Below, piece after piece: positions 43,901 to 55,200 of a stretch of DNA of 64,000 bases. The stretch covers positions 672,898 through 736,897 of the forward strand of contig CAJINV010000007.1 in assembly GCA_905178155.1 (NCBI GenBank), given 5' to 3'. The position numbers and the translations under genes were made by a program. Under the pieces are notes generated by a model that saw only the letters and a list, made by a program, of their open reading frames with translations, did no database searches and was not told the origin of the DNA. Source of the stretch: Amoebophrya sp. A120. Its lineage: Eukaryota > Sar > Dinophyceae > Syndiniales > Amoebophryaceae. The stretch's first letter is position 1; every line of letters begins with the position of its first letter.

Positions 43901-46900
43901 GTGGAAAAAATAGATGAAAGCGGTGGAATGAATAACGCAAACAACAAAATCATCTCCGACGAAGATGATTCTCAAAATAACTCTAGAGAAGATTCTCTCT
44001 CCGAGCAGCACAAGAACCTGATCAAGGCCACCATTGTCGACCCAGAGGAGTGCGATCACGATCCAACCAAGGTTCGCCCCTCGAAAAGATGGGAGGTGTA
44101 CATCGGGATGAGTGAAAAAACGCAGTTTCAGCACGTTTCCTTTGCGAATTGCATCGCGACCACGAAGGGCGGAACCCACGTGTCGCACGTGGAAGCGCCG
44201 TTGGTGGAACGGATTTGGGAGAAAGCTAGGGATAGTTACGACGGGAAGTTTAAGATCACGAGGCCGCACATCAAAAACCACTTGTTTCTGTTCATCAACG
44301 CGTATGTGGAAAATCCTACCTTTAACTCGCAAACGAAAGAAGACATGACGAGCTTGCCGAAGGACTTCGGGTCGAAATGTGTCTTGTCGGAAGAAACGGT
44401 CCAAGCGGTTTTGAACTGCGGGATTGTAGACACGATTGTGAAGTGGGCGAATGCGAAGCAACAGGCGGAATTGGCGAAAAGGTACAACTTCGATACCAGT
44501 TGGACTTACCTAGTAGAGTGTTGTTCATGCAAATGAAATGCATTTCCACAAATCGCCAACTGTGACCGTAATCCAATCGAATTCTGCACACGAAAGAACC
44601 ATACATAAAGATGAAAAACCATTACTTAAATTTCTATCAGGGCCAAGATCTCCAGCAAGTCTTTAACGAAGCTGATCATCCCGAAGCTCGTATGAAATGT
44701 AAAAATGTCTTGGTCTGGAAGACTGCATGTTTGTCATGCTTGTCTGGCATGACTCTTAAATCTGTCATGCACGTTACCCAAGAGCTCCATTTTTCTGTGA
44801 TCCAGAAACGCAGTTTGTCATGCAGAATAGGCAAGAACACCTAGAAGCTCAGAAACTTGCCATGCTGAGCCAGCACTTGTGGCCTCATCATGAGACGCCA
44901 CCCAGCATCACAAGTTTCCAGACCCAGACATTTTTACATTTGATAGCTCGAGGACGCGAACCATGCGGGAACCGCCGCTGCAATGGACTGCACGTTGATA
45001 TGGCGTTCTCAAATCGGTTACCTTCTTAACTGTTAGTACACGATTTCTCTTCATGCAAACTTACAACCAGAATCGACGCGATCAAGCTGCATCGCATGAC
45101 AAATGCTCGAAAAGGAGCGAAACAGGCTAAGAATCTGCGCCAAGTCTGTCATGCAAGACGCGCAAGGTCACCCATTTCACTTTTGCCATTCTTGCATCAC
45201 AAATCCATGTAACAGGTGAGAATGTAACAGTTGAGAGCGCCATAGTCGATCCTAACAGAGGGAGATTCCGCGAAAGCCACCGCAATGGCGGGTCTCGGCG
45301 TGGTCGGCCGGGACTACTACGGTGTGTTCCCCCTCCGCGGAAAAGTCTTAAACGTCCGGAACGCGAACCCGGCGCAGGTGACGAACAACAAGGAAATCGT
45401 GAATTTGTGTAAAATTCTCGGGCTGGAGATCCCGTCCACCGCGTTATCCGGGAAGAACTTGGCCTTGGAGGACAGGATAAAGGAAGAGGAGCTCATGGAG
45501 TCCCAAGTCGAGGTGCTGAAGAAAAAGATGCGGTACGGCTCGGTCACCATCATGACGGATCAGGATTACGATGGCTCGCACATCAAGGGGCTGCTATTGA
45601 ATTTACTGCAGTACTACTGGCCAAGTTTAATTCGTCACGAGCCGCAGTTCGTTCGGGAATTCGTGACGCCGATCGTGAAAGTCACGAAAAAGAAGGAAAC
45701 GATCGTGTTTTTCACCGTAGCGGAGTACGAAGCTTGGAAGGAGAACACGCCGGCGGAGGAACGGAAAAGGTGGAAGGCCAAATACTACAAAGGTACAGAC
45801 GTTTCTTTTGACTGACTTTTTCATGCGCTCAGAGTGTCGCTTCTTGTGGTTGTGCCTGTTATGGACAGAAGCAGAACTGCATGTTGACGAGTACTTACTA
45901 GTAGAGAAAAACTACAAAAAGGCTAAGCCACAAAATCTTCTATATTTATTATCCCCCAGGTCTCGGAACCTCCACCGGAAAAGAAGCAAAGCAGTACTTC
46001 GAAAAGTTGGATCGTCACTCCCTGGCTTTCAAGTACGAGAACGATCATGATGACGACAATCTCTCGATGGCGTTCGACCAAAAACGCGCGGACGACCGGA
46101 AAGAATGGATCCGGAATTTGAATGCGGATGAGTACATCGATCACAACGAATCGGAACTCACGATCACGGAATTTATCAAGAAGGAGCTCGTCTTCATGGC
46201 CGAATACGACGTGATGCGGTCCATTCCGAACGTGATGGACGGGTTTAAGCCCACGCAGAGGAAAATTCTCTACTGTGCCTTCAAGAAGAAACTGAAGAGC
46301 GACATCAAGGTACAGTATTTTTACCCGTACAGCAACTCCAACTCCTTTGGCGGCATGCTTCATTTTGTCGTGTTTTGTCATGCACAATCTCAAAGAGGTA
46401 CGTTGCTTGTCATGCTGCAAGGCGAGGACGACGAACAAATCGATCAGGTCGCGCAACTCGCGGGGTATGTTTCCGAGAAGGCAGCTTACCATCATGGTGA
46501 AGTCTCCTTAGAAGGCGCGATCGTCGGCATGGCGCAGGACTTCGTCGGCTCGAATAACGTGAAATTACTCGTCCCCAGCGGGCAATTCGGAACGCGAATT
46601 GAAGGTGGAAAGGATCACGCTGCGAGCAGGTACGGGAAATCTGTATTGGAATTTCGAAACAGTAGTAAGTACTATGCGTAGGTACTGAAGAAGCGACAAG
46701 AGGCACGTTGACAAATCTAGATCTGAGTATAGAATTTTCGCATGAGATGAAACTAGAACTATTACAACATCCAGAGAAACAAGTAAAGCACTCTCTGCTC
46801 GTAATATTCAATCTTCAGGTACATCTACACCCGGCTGAACAACCCCCTGACCCGCGCGATTTTTCTATGAAATGTAAAAATGTCTGGGTCTGGAAACTTG

Positions 46901-49900
46901 TAATGCTGCGTTGGGAATGGTGAATGCTCTGTAATGCACAGGCAAGCATGAGAAATATCTGCGCTTCTTTGTGTTGCGTTTTTCGCATGACAAACTGCGT
47001 TTTTGCATGACAGGCAAAAGGGTCTCTTCTTGGACACGCATCACAAACTTTCTGGTCATGCCAGAAAAGCATGACAAATCTCAAAATCTTCCAGACCCAG
47101 ACATTTTTGCATTTGATATTTTCACCCCGATGACGACAAAATTCTCGAGTACAACCAGGAGGAGGGAAAGTATCAAATGCACATACGTCTGGGTCTGGAA
47201 ACTTGTGATACTGGGTGGCGATCATGATTGAACATACTCCTGAGTGCGACCAAGCATGACAAATTTTGCGGAAACTTTCTCATGCGTAGTGTGCATGAGA
47301 AACTGCGCTTCTGCATGACAAAGGAAGGCTCCTTTTCCTGGTCATGCAATACAGATTTTACAGGAATCCAAGTCACGCAATACAGGTTCCACTCTTCCAG
47401 GCCCAGAAACTTTTGCATTTGATAGGAAGTGGATTGAACCCAAACTTTTCTGCCCGGTCATCCCGATGGTGCTAGTCAACGGCGCGGAGGGTATCGGGAC
47501 CGGTTGGTCGACCTCCATCCCGAATTACGACCCCAGAGACGTGGTGGAGAACTGCCGCATCTTCATCAAGCGACACTTATTGAACACGAAGCACAAACGA
47601 TCGAAATCGAAGCAGCAGAGTGTCGTGGAAAACGAGAACGGGGACGTGATAATGGTGGATGACGATGATGATGATAAGGATGCTATCCTAAGTAAAAACG
47701 TCTCCACCCCATAGTCAAGTTGGGAACTTTGCAACACAAATCCACCAGTTTTGCGACTCACGCATGACAAACTTTCCCCTGTATTGTAGAGCGGGTTAGC
47801 AAGGAAAGCTGCATCACAAATCCATCTCTTGATCTTGTTTACAGCATTACAAATGCCAAAACACGACCGAAAGTGCCTCTTATGGGGTTGCGCATGGCAA
47901 TTGTTTCTGTTATTGCGAATCTGCATGACAACTCTGGGGTGGGGAGGGTTTTAAACAGGATAGATGCCGAGCAACAGAATGCGAATCTTCCGAATTACAT
48001 CGAGATGAAGCCGTGGTTCCGGAATTTTCGCGGGGAAGTGCGGGGGAAGTCGGGCGCGAAGAATTTCACTACGGAAGGGTGCGTGTCGGTCACAGTCCAC
48101 GAAGATGGATCGAGCACGGTGGAGATCACGGAACTTCCGATCAGAGTGTGGTATGCATTGCAAAAGAATCGTACAACTTTACTACGTGGTAATTGCATTT
48201 ACAAATTAGCCCAGCATGACGACAAGTCAGTGGAATTTGTCATGCAGATTCACCTTGGGAAGGGGGTTTGTAATGCGTGACTGCGATTACATTTAATTTA
48301 CTACCAGTGCGATACTTTTACAATCCATATGTGGACGCAGGCTTACAAGGAGAAGTTGCTGAAAATGATCAGCGACGACAAGCATGGAATCCGGGATTTT
48401 AGAGAGTATCGAAAAATGTCTGAATTTTTGGTGATGTAGTTTCCTGTCACGCATAATTATATTGGAGAAAAACTATCTCTATCGCGATGAAGTTGATTCG
48501 AAAAACCATCGCGAGTGCCGCAGCCGAGCATCCTTGGTTTCAGGGTTTTAGGATTTAGGGTCTCTGCTCCCGACTTCGCTGTGCCGCATCGAGCTGCACC
48601 ACGGAGTAAGTAAGTAGTTGTTTCGCAATGAAAAGACAAATAAAAGCCTCGTCCTAAATCACAGGCACCACACCGATGTCACCGTCCACTTCTCCATCGA
48701 CTTGACCGAGCCGGGGCAAGTGCAGGCCGAGGCTGCGGGTTACATGAAGTACTTCGGTCTGTCCTCCTCACTCGCTACCAGCAACATGATGGGTTTCAAC
48801 AAGGAGCACAAGATCTACAAGTACGACAGCCCCCTCGACATCGTGAAGGAATTCTGCGGATTCCGGGTGGAATTTTATCAAAAACGGAAGAAATACTTGC
48901 TCGACAAATTAAAACAGTCCGAATGCGAACTGGAAAACCAGCGCAGGTTCGTGTTAGCCGTGGTGAAACGGGAGCTGATTGTCCGGAAGCGGAAAATTGC
49001 GGACATTTTACAAGACTTGCGAGCCATGAACTTCGTGACAAAGTCGGTTTTGAACTCTATGGCGGCGAGATCCGAGCGGGAGGAGGAGGAAAACGCGGAA
49101 AAGGATGAAGAAAACGAAGATAACGACAACGACGGCGACAATAACGACCCTGGTTCCGACGACGAGGCGAATGAGGACGATGAAAATAATCGGGCCAGTA
49201 ACAACGCGGCAAACAATGCGAGGAAAGAGTACGACTACTTGCTCGGCATGCCGCTGTCCTCCCTGACCACCGATAAGGTGAAGGAACTCGAGCAGACGTA
49301 CAAGGGAAAAGTAGCGGAAAGGGAAATCCTCGAGAAGAAATCCGTCGCGGATCTGTGGCTCGCGGATTTGGACGATATGCATTGCACAAAATATATCTGG
49401 GTCTGGAAGATTGCCAGATTTGTCATGCTTGTCTGACATAGCTCGGAACTCTGTCATGCGTAGGTGCAAAAAGATCGCTTTGTCTGTGATGCAAAAGCGC
49501 AGTCTGCCATACGGAATACGCTACACGTAGCAGGAGCCCAAAAACTTGTCATGCTTGGCCACGTATGACAGTGTGCCCAGTATCTATTCCCTGGCTTGCA
49601 TCACAAGTTTCCAGACCCAGACATACTTGCAATGCATAGACGAGATCATGGTGCAATTGGACGCCGAAGACGCTTTTTACGACGCGGAATTGGCGGAAGC
49701 GCGGAAACAGCAAGAAAAGGCAATGGGGTTCAAAATCGGCGGTGCGGCTGGGGATAATAAATCGAAGATGGCCAAGAAATTGAAGAAGAACAAAGAAGGA
49801 GGTGGAACATTAAATAATGCAGGAGATCATGACGACAACAACGACGCTCCCGGTGAGGACAAGAAGCCGAAGGCGCCGAAGATGAAAAGGAAAATTAAGG

Positions 49901-52212
49901 AAGAAGGTGCGGAAGGTGCTGCAAACGACCAGGACCCGGACCTAGCTGGTGCTGGCCCCGCATCCCAACTGGATGATCGAGCCGTTTCAGGAGATCTTCA
50001 AGCCGCGGAAGACCCAGCTGCGGGTGGTGCTGTGGACAAGCCGCCGAAAAAGAGAAAAATGAAGAAGGAAAGATTACTGCCGGCGGAGGACGAGGAAAAT
50101 GATGAGACGAACGAGGAAATAAATGCTGGTCCATCTTCAAAGCCGCCTGTTGCTGTTCCTCCTCCTGCTGCTGCTGATCAGGATGTGAAAATGGAAGTAG
50201 ATCCTCCTGCTCCGGCGACGTCAAATGCGATAAACTACGACGACGGCGTTCTGAGGAACGAAGACGGGACGGTGAAATTGAACAAAAACGGCAAACCCGC
50301 CATGAAACGCGGGCCAGCACCGAAGAACAAGCAGATGAGAGATATCAAATGTAAAAATGTCTGGGTCTGGATGTGGAAGAGTGCATGTTTGTCGTGCTTG
50401 TCTGGCATGACTCTCAAATCTGTCACGCACGTTACCCAAGAGCGCCACTTTTCTGTCATACAGAAACGCAGTTTGTCATGCAGAATAGGCAACACCTAGA
50501 AGCTCAGAAACTTGTCATGCTGAGCCAGCAATTGTGGCTTCCTCATGATACGCCACACAGCATCAGAAGTTTCCAGACCCAGACATATTTGCAGTTGATA
50601 AAAGAAGATTCCAAGCAAGTATCTGCCTCGGTCGAAGCGAGTCTAGAAGGGAGTAAGAAGCCAAGTAAAGAGGCATCAAGTAAAGCTCCTACTTCTTCCC
50701 AGCAGGACAACATAGAGCTGACGAAGAACGGTGTGCCGAAGAAGAAGCCAGGCCGGAAGCCGAAGCAGGATCACAATGTCGAAACGAGTAAAAATGCAGA
50801 GGAGAAGACCTCTTCCATCCAACCCTCGCCCGCAGCGGGAGGCGAGCAACAAGAAGCTGTTAAGAAAAAGCGCGGCCGGCCGTCGAAGGACGAGTTACTG
50901 GCCAAGACGAGGCAGGGGAGTAAGGAAAAAGAAAACAGTGGCGAGAACGAGGAAAATCACCGAGCGAAATCTTCAAAATCCAGCAAGGCGCCGGTACAAA
51001 ACGACGACGACGAAGAGGATCACCCCCCGGCTAAGAAGCAGAAGGTAAAGAAGGAGAAGAAGAAACTGTCGAAGGAAGAAGTACCTGTAGTACTACCTCC
51101 TGGTATGCAGATGAAAGAGTACACGTACGAAGATTACAAAAAGTTGGAAGACGAGGAAAACTCGCTGAAAGGGCAGCCCCGACAGACCCGGATCACGAAA
51201 AATCGACTGCATGAAATCGAGAAAGAGAAAAAGCGAATCATCTCCTCCGGCTGGAAATTACCAGTTGCGGTTGTTTCAACGACTGCTGGTGGTGGTGGTG
51301 CAGCAGCTCCAGCAGCTGCGCTAGGCGCTGGTGGTCCTGCTGCTTCCTCTTCTTCTTCCTCCTCTGCGGCCATTTCAAATCCAAATCCGGTGATGCTTTT
51401 AAACCCGGACGTCCTCGGTGGCGGCGCACCTACAATTTTTTCAACGTCTTCCGGTCCTGGTGCAGCAGCAGCCCCAGCCACTGAAGGCCCCGGACGAGCA
51501 GGTGTCGTGGGCAGTAGTGGTAGTTCCTCCTCGTCTTCCTCCGCCGCGGGAGGTGGACAACTACCACCACCGCCAGCTGCTTTTGTACCCGACGGGGGCG
51601 CAGCAAAGCCAGTGTCCATCCCGATGAAGATTTTACGGAAGGAAGATGGGAGGAAGAAGAAGGATATCAACTGCAAAAATGTCTGGGTCTGGAAGATTGG
51701 AACTTGTGATGCTAACTCTGGACTTTAAAAAAATCTGTAATTGCATGACCAGCAATAGGAGCCCGGTTTGTGCTACGCGGGGAGGGCATTTGTCATGCGG
51801 GATAGGCATCAGGAAGACCTCTAGAAATATGTGATGCCAGACCATGCATTACAAACGTCGTGGCTCATGGAAAATATGCATGACAAATCTAGAAATCTTC
51901 CAGACCCAGACATTTTTACATTTGATAAAGGAAAACAATAAACCTGCGGGCGGGCTGAACATTCCCGGGAAGGGGGCGGTGCCAAAGCTAACCGGACCGA
52001 AGGCGAAAAAGAAGAAAAATGAGGGCGGTGTGGCAGGCGGGGATTTGTTGCAGGAAGGAGGGCGGGCTGGTGCTGGGCAGATGAAAGAGGAAAAGCAGGA
52101 AGATGGTGCCGGCAATGATAAACAGCCGGAACAAACTTCTTCGAGCAAGGAACCGGTGAAAGAGGAGGCTGCAGGTGATCCGGCTCCGGAAGCGGCTGCG
52201 AAAGAAGAGTAA
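40976..52212 (+). CDS. TOP2: DNA topoisomerase II
   Basis: ATP-dependent type IIA topoisomerase that passes one DNA duplex through another in the nucleus. Exons: 40976-41153, 41430-41485, 41752-41856, 42126-42243, 42568-42666, 42800-42896, 43174-43610, 43856-44512, 44648-44690, 44951-44998, 45250-45792, 45960-46309, 46448-46629, 46819-46865, 47124-47169, 47430-47683, 47968-48151, 48335-48405, 48665-49375, 49644-50342, 50606-51664, 51933-52212 (6264 nt, 2087 aa). Landmarks: YQKLSLHEHILLRGDSYVGS at the start of the ATPase; DEILVNAADN; GRNGYGAKLAN; toprim EGDSA (near 618) and DQDYDGSH (near 715); RYIYTRL with catalytic Tyr near 972 (bases 46820-46822); NGAEGIGTGWST; and DFREHHTDVTVHF. The C-terminal 600 or so residues are Lys/Glu/Ala-rich and longer than usual for the family. 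16 introners and five other introns interrupt it. The 46310-46447 intron is open in frame, so its retention would not cause a stop. Confidence 0.97.
41154..41424. mobile_element. Introner, family A (271 bp)
   Basis: Left TATCAACTGCAAACATGTCT, right CATTTGATA. Perfect TSD TGACT. Splits KDD from WQKYQKLS. Confidence 0.95.
41486..41746. mobile_element. Introner, family A (261 bp)
   Basis: Left TATCAAATGCAAATATTCCT, right CATTTGATA. Perfect TSD ACAGT. Splits the conserved RGDSYVGS block. Confidence 0.95.
41857..42120. mobile_element. Introner, family A (264 bp)
   Basis: TATCAAATGCAAATATGCCT to CATTTGATA. TSD TGTTT/TGTTC, synonymous (Phe). Just before the ATPase DEILVNAADN motif. Confidence 0.94.
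42244..42562. mobile_element. Introner, family C (319 bp)
   Basis: Left TATCAAAGTGAAAAATCCCC then CCTCCCCAT, right GGGAGGATTTTTCTTCGCAATA. Perfect TSD TCAGG, giving GT...AG boundaries. Confidence 0.95.
42667..42794. mobile_element. Introner, family D (128 bp)
   Basis: TATGCAGTGCAAAAGTATCG to CGATACTTTTGCACAGGATA. Perfect TSD CTTGC. Confidence 0.96.
42897..43168. mobile_element. Introner, family B (272 bp)
   Basis: Left TATCCTCTGCAAAAACATCA, right GGGGTGGGGACGTTTTTACA ending GAATA. Perfect TSD CTCGA. Confidence 0.95.
43611..43850. mobile_element. Introner, family E (240 bp)
   Basis: Left TATGACAATGCACAACTCTC, right GGGAGTTGTGCACTGTCATA. Perfect TSD AATTT. Confidence 0.95.
44513..44647 (+). 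other. Probable GT-AG intron in TOP2
   Basis: Donor GTAGAGTG after TACCTA, acceptor GGGCCAAG. The join leads into ISSKSLTKLIIPKL in phase. The acceptor is chosen by phase, so it is provisional. Confidence 0.6.
44691..44945. mobile_element. Introner, family A (255 bp)
   Basis: TATGAAATGTAAAAATGTCT to ACATTTGATA. Perfect TSD GCTCG. Splits PKLEDANHAG. Confidence 0.95.
44999..45244. mobile_element. Introner, family G, short form (246 bp)
   Basis: Left TATGGCGTTCTCAAATCGGT, right GTAACAGTTGAGAGCGCCAT ending A. TSD GTTGA/GTCGA; the left copy gives the conserved Leu of TOP2 CTLILTEGDSA. Its body resembles the first 200 bases of the RT-bearing element read on the minus strand. Confidence 0.93.
45793..45959 (+). 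other. GT-AG intron in TOP2
   Basis: Donor GTACAGACG, acceptor TTATCCCCCAG. The join reads YYKGLGTSTGKEAKQYF, the expected topoisomerase sequence. Confidence 0.93.
46310..46447 (+). other. GT-AG intron in TOP2, open in frame
   Basis: Donor GTACAGTAT, acceptor AATCGATCAG. The join reads KSDIKVAQLAGYVSE as expected. Its 138 nt is a multiple of three without a stop, and it carries introner-like internal words (TTGTCATGC). Confidence 0.9.
46630..46818 (+). other. GT-AG intron in TOP2 next to the catalytic Tyr codon
   Basis: Donor GTACGGGAA, acceptor CAATCTTCAG. It splits the Arg codon of AASRYIYTRL; the catalytic Tyr is the first full codon downstream. Confidence 0.93.
46866..47118. mobile_element. 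Introner, family A (253 bp)
   Basis: TATGAAATGTAAAAATGTCT to CATTTGATA. Perfect TSD TTTTC. Confidence 0.95.
47170..47424. mobile_element. Introner, family A (255 bp)
   Basis: TATCAAATGCACATACGTCT to CATTTGATA. TSD GAAAG/GGAAG, synonymous (Gly). Only 46 coding bases from the previous introner. Confidence 0.93.
47684..47962. mobile_element. Introner, family B (279 bp)
   Basis: Left TATCCTAAGTAAAAACGTCT, right GGGTGGGGAGGGTTTTAAAC ending AGGATA. Perfect TSD GATGC. Confidence 0.95.
48152..48329. mobile_element. Introner, family D (178 bp)
   Basis: Left TATGCATTGCAAAAGAATCG, right CGATACTTTTACAATCCATA. Perfect TSD TGTGG. Confidence 0.94.
48406..48664 (+). other. GT-AG intron in TOP2
   Basis: Donor GTATCGAAA, acceptor TAAATCACAG. 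The join restores RDFREHHTDVTVHF. The donor starts like an introner (GTATC), but no mirrored right end is seen. Confidence 0.85.
49376..49638. mobile_element. Introner, family A (263 bp)
   Basis: Left TATGCATTGCACAAAATATA, right GCAATGCATA. Perfect TSD GACGA. Confidence 0.95.
50343..50600. mobile_element. Introner, family A (258 bp)
   Basis: TATCAAATGTAAAAATGTCT to GCAGTTGATA. TSD AGAGA/AAAGA (Arg versus Lys). Very similar in body to the copy at 44691. Confidence 0.92.
51665..51927. mobile_element. Introner, family A (263 bp)
   Basis: TATCAACTGCAAAAATGTCT to ACATTTGATA. Perfect TSD AAGGA. Confidence 0.95.
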
Positions 52213-55200
52213 ACAAGAGGGAAAAGAGATAGAGGGGAGTATGTACTATTCTTTTATTTTTTTCGGAAAAAATCTTTACAGACGACGACGACGACTTTGA
52301 ATTTTACTCTTCATTTGGGTCGTTTAACTGGTGGCGGTCCTGCTTACTTTTTAACGTGAAAGATTTTTTGGGGAGGACTCTGTCTTTCATGTCGAGCCTC
52401 AAGCCGGGATATGAAAGAGACAGAGAGACTCAGCAACAAGATTTCGTTTCCAGGGAGAAGGCAAAAAGCTTTCAAGAGGTTCCACGTGACCATCCACAAC
52501 AAGCAAAAAACTGTTTTAAGTATTTCACTGGTACAAACAAGAGTCAACTTTTTTGATGAGTTTTTTTACGCTAATAGTTACAATGGTAAACAACGCAAGA
52601 GAGTGTATGGGGAGCAGGAGAAATAGTAACATTCGAAAACTCCATCTCCACCGGGAAAAATAGGATTACTTACCTATAGTTTTTCAGACCAAATTCAATA
52701 AATTTAGCACAACTCTTTATTACAGCGACTTGAAATTCAAATTGCCGCACTGGTTAAGAGGATAAAATGCATCTCTGGGGAAACTTTTTTGGGCCGAATT
52801 GGAGGCCTGCAATCGACAACTTCAATTGCTTCATTGCGCAGCATGGAAAATGAACTTGTTTAAATTGCTGACGAATGAAATAACGAACGTGATGAGGCCC
52901 CTTTATTCTTCAAACTGCTGACTACGCAGTTCAAAACAAACTCGATGGGCCGTGCTTGGTCGGGTATTTTCTTTTTTCTGTGTGATGTGTTCTGATGTGA
53001 CCTATCGAGTAGGCTCGTTGCGCCATGATCTATCTTGCAGCGGTGCAGCAGGCTGTTTCATTGGGGGCTGTTCTTGTTTGGTCCGGGACGTATTCTTCGT
53101 GTTGGGCCGTTCTTAGAAGGAGCAATGCGACCACACACCTTCGAGCCGAGCGGGCTGCCGCTGCTTCACCGCGGCCCGTTATTGCGGCGCGGGTGATGGG
53201 CGGGCAGGTGGTTAGTCCTGGCGCGCCAAGGGGCCGCGCACACCAATGCCATCGGCTTCGCCGCCAACTACCAGCCACCCGCCGGCGGCCGGCCACCGCG
53301 CAAAGCAACAGCCGAAACGGCCAGCCCAGACCACAGGCACTATGGCGGTGGAACCGATTCGCGAGCTGTGCAAGGCGGCCGCGTGACGATCGCCATTTTT
53401 CCCAAGGAGACCGCCCGAGGCAGCGCCTTACGTGCGTAGCGAGGGCGCGACCCTGATCGAACTCAGCGCGCAGCTGAGTAAAAGGGAAAGCGCCGGGACG
53501 CAAAACCGACCAAACCCGGGCCACCCGCGTCAGCGAAGTGGAAAAGAATCGGCGGCGGCGTGGGCCGCGGTAAGCATCCGCCGAATGAGCAGGGGCAGTA
53601 GAATTTGCCAAGGAATGCCATGGCCTAATGATGATGTCGCGCCCAGACTTGGCCCGCTTGTATGTCCGACACGTCAGAAAGCTGCGAACGCAACTCAAGA
53701 CGGGGCGGCAGGGCTCCACGCTGCTCCTGGTAGAACTCCAGGAGGAGCCGGAGCTCTGCCGGGCTTTGTCGTCGGAGCTCGAACAGGGGACGACAATTAA
53801 GGGTGCACAAAATACATACTCAAGAACATACTTAAAAACTTCATATGCACTAGCGCAAGCGCGGAAAAAAAATCATAGATATGCAGTGCTGTGTGATAAC
53901 ATGGCTGCTCTGGATTTTATATGTGAGCAATTCCTGAAAAAAATAAGCGCCAGCTTTATATGTGGTTGACTGTAGACGTAAATGAGAGCGATGGCATAAG
54001 TTACCATCTGGAACTTGCAGTGGCGTAGTGCTAGCGAAAATGATTCCAGAGGTTGATATGTAGACGCGGCGTGTGAGTTCGAGGTGGCAAAAAGGTGGCA
54101 AAGAGAGTTTGGCTTTTGCAGAGCCTCTCTTTGAAAAAAAGGCGGCTTCGGCAACGCCTCAAGTCGGGAACATTTTAGGGTTTTCAAACGCTTCCGCTTT
54201 TGGTAGTTATTTGCTGCTAGATCAATCTCCGCGCTTGCGCATCACGTCAAAGCGCAGCGACTGCTCTTCTCGCGAGAGCGCGGAGATGCAGCATAATTTT
54301 CAGCATAAAAAAGAGCAGAAAAACAAGCAGAAAAAGGAGCATAATTTTGAGCACATAAACTTAAACGCAGAGCAATAGGCGCAGTCTAAGAAATTTTTGG
54401 GTACTCAAAAACGGAGCCACTTTTTCAGCATAAAAAAAAGCATACTTTTAAGCATAAAACAGAGCACATTTTTGCACGTCGTAGCGCCACGAGTATGCTC
54501 CAAGTTGGAGCCCCGCGCCCGAGCCCCACGCCCGAACTCCTCGCTCGAGCTCGACGCTCGAGCGCGACGCCATTACTTCGCGCTTTGTTTAGCGTTGTGA
54601 GTGCAGGCAGCGCGGCGGCATATTGCTGGCGCGTCATGGCTGCGCATGATAGTGATATATCCAAAATTGCGCAAGAAAGCTAGCGCGCGCGCGTTGTTCG
54701 CGTTTGGGTTGGTTGTTGTCGATTTGCGCATCTTTTTCTCTTTCCGGTCGTGAAAAAATAAGAACAGGCTCGGCACCTGATCAATGAGAAGGTCAAAACC
54801 GCACCAAATACCGCTCTAATCGTTTCAATAATAATAAATCCGTACAACATATCGGCCACTTGTGTCTATTTCTGATCGTGATAATATATATAATTTCCGC
54901 GCATATAAAGTTTTTAACTATGAAGAAAAATATGTATTTTGTGTACCTCTAAGACAAAGGAGCAGCAGCCGCGGACCCTGCGCCAAGGAAAGCAATTTCA
55001 AGACCGGGGAAGACACGCAGCGGGCAAAGGGCGCCATCGCTTTGCTTGCGCGCATCAATTGAGTAGCCCGCTCCGCGGCGGGGGCGGGGGGGGCGTGGTG
55101 GGCCGGCCGGGAGGTGGGGCGAGCGTCCGTGCGAGAGGCCGCGCCCAGCTGCCCGCTGGCAAAGCGTGCCCGCCCCGCGTTCGGCGGGGCGCGTTGGGCT

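Noticed and set aside
46310-46447. In-frame extra coding segment of TOP2
   Set aside because: It is open in frame, but the family sequence runs straight from KSDIK to VAQLAGYVSE, so it is an intron with good GT and AG ends.
53030-53719. 230-codon minus-strand ORF, Arg/Ala-rich
   Set aside because: GC-rich DNA gives long ORFs on both strands by chance; the peptide shows no domain pattern and overlaps an equally open + frame.
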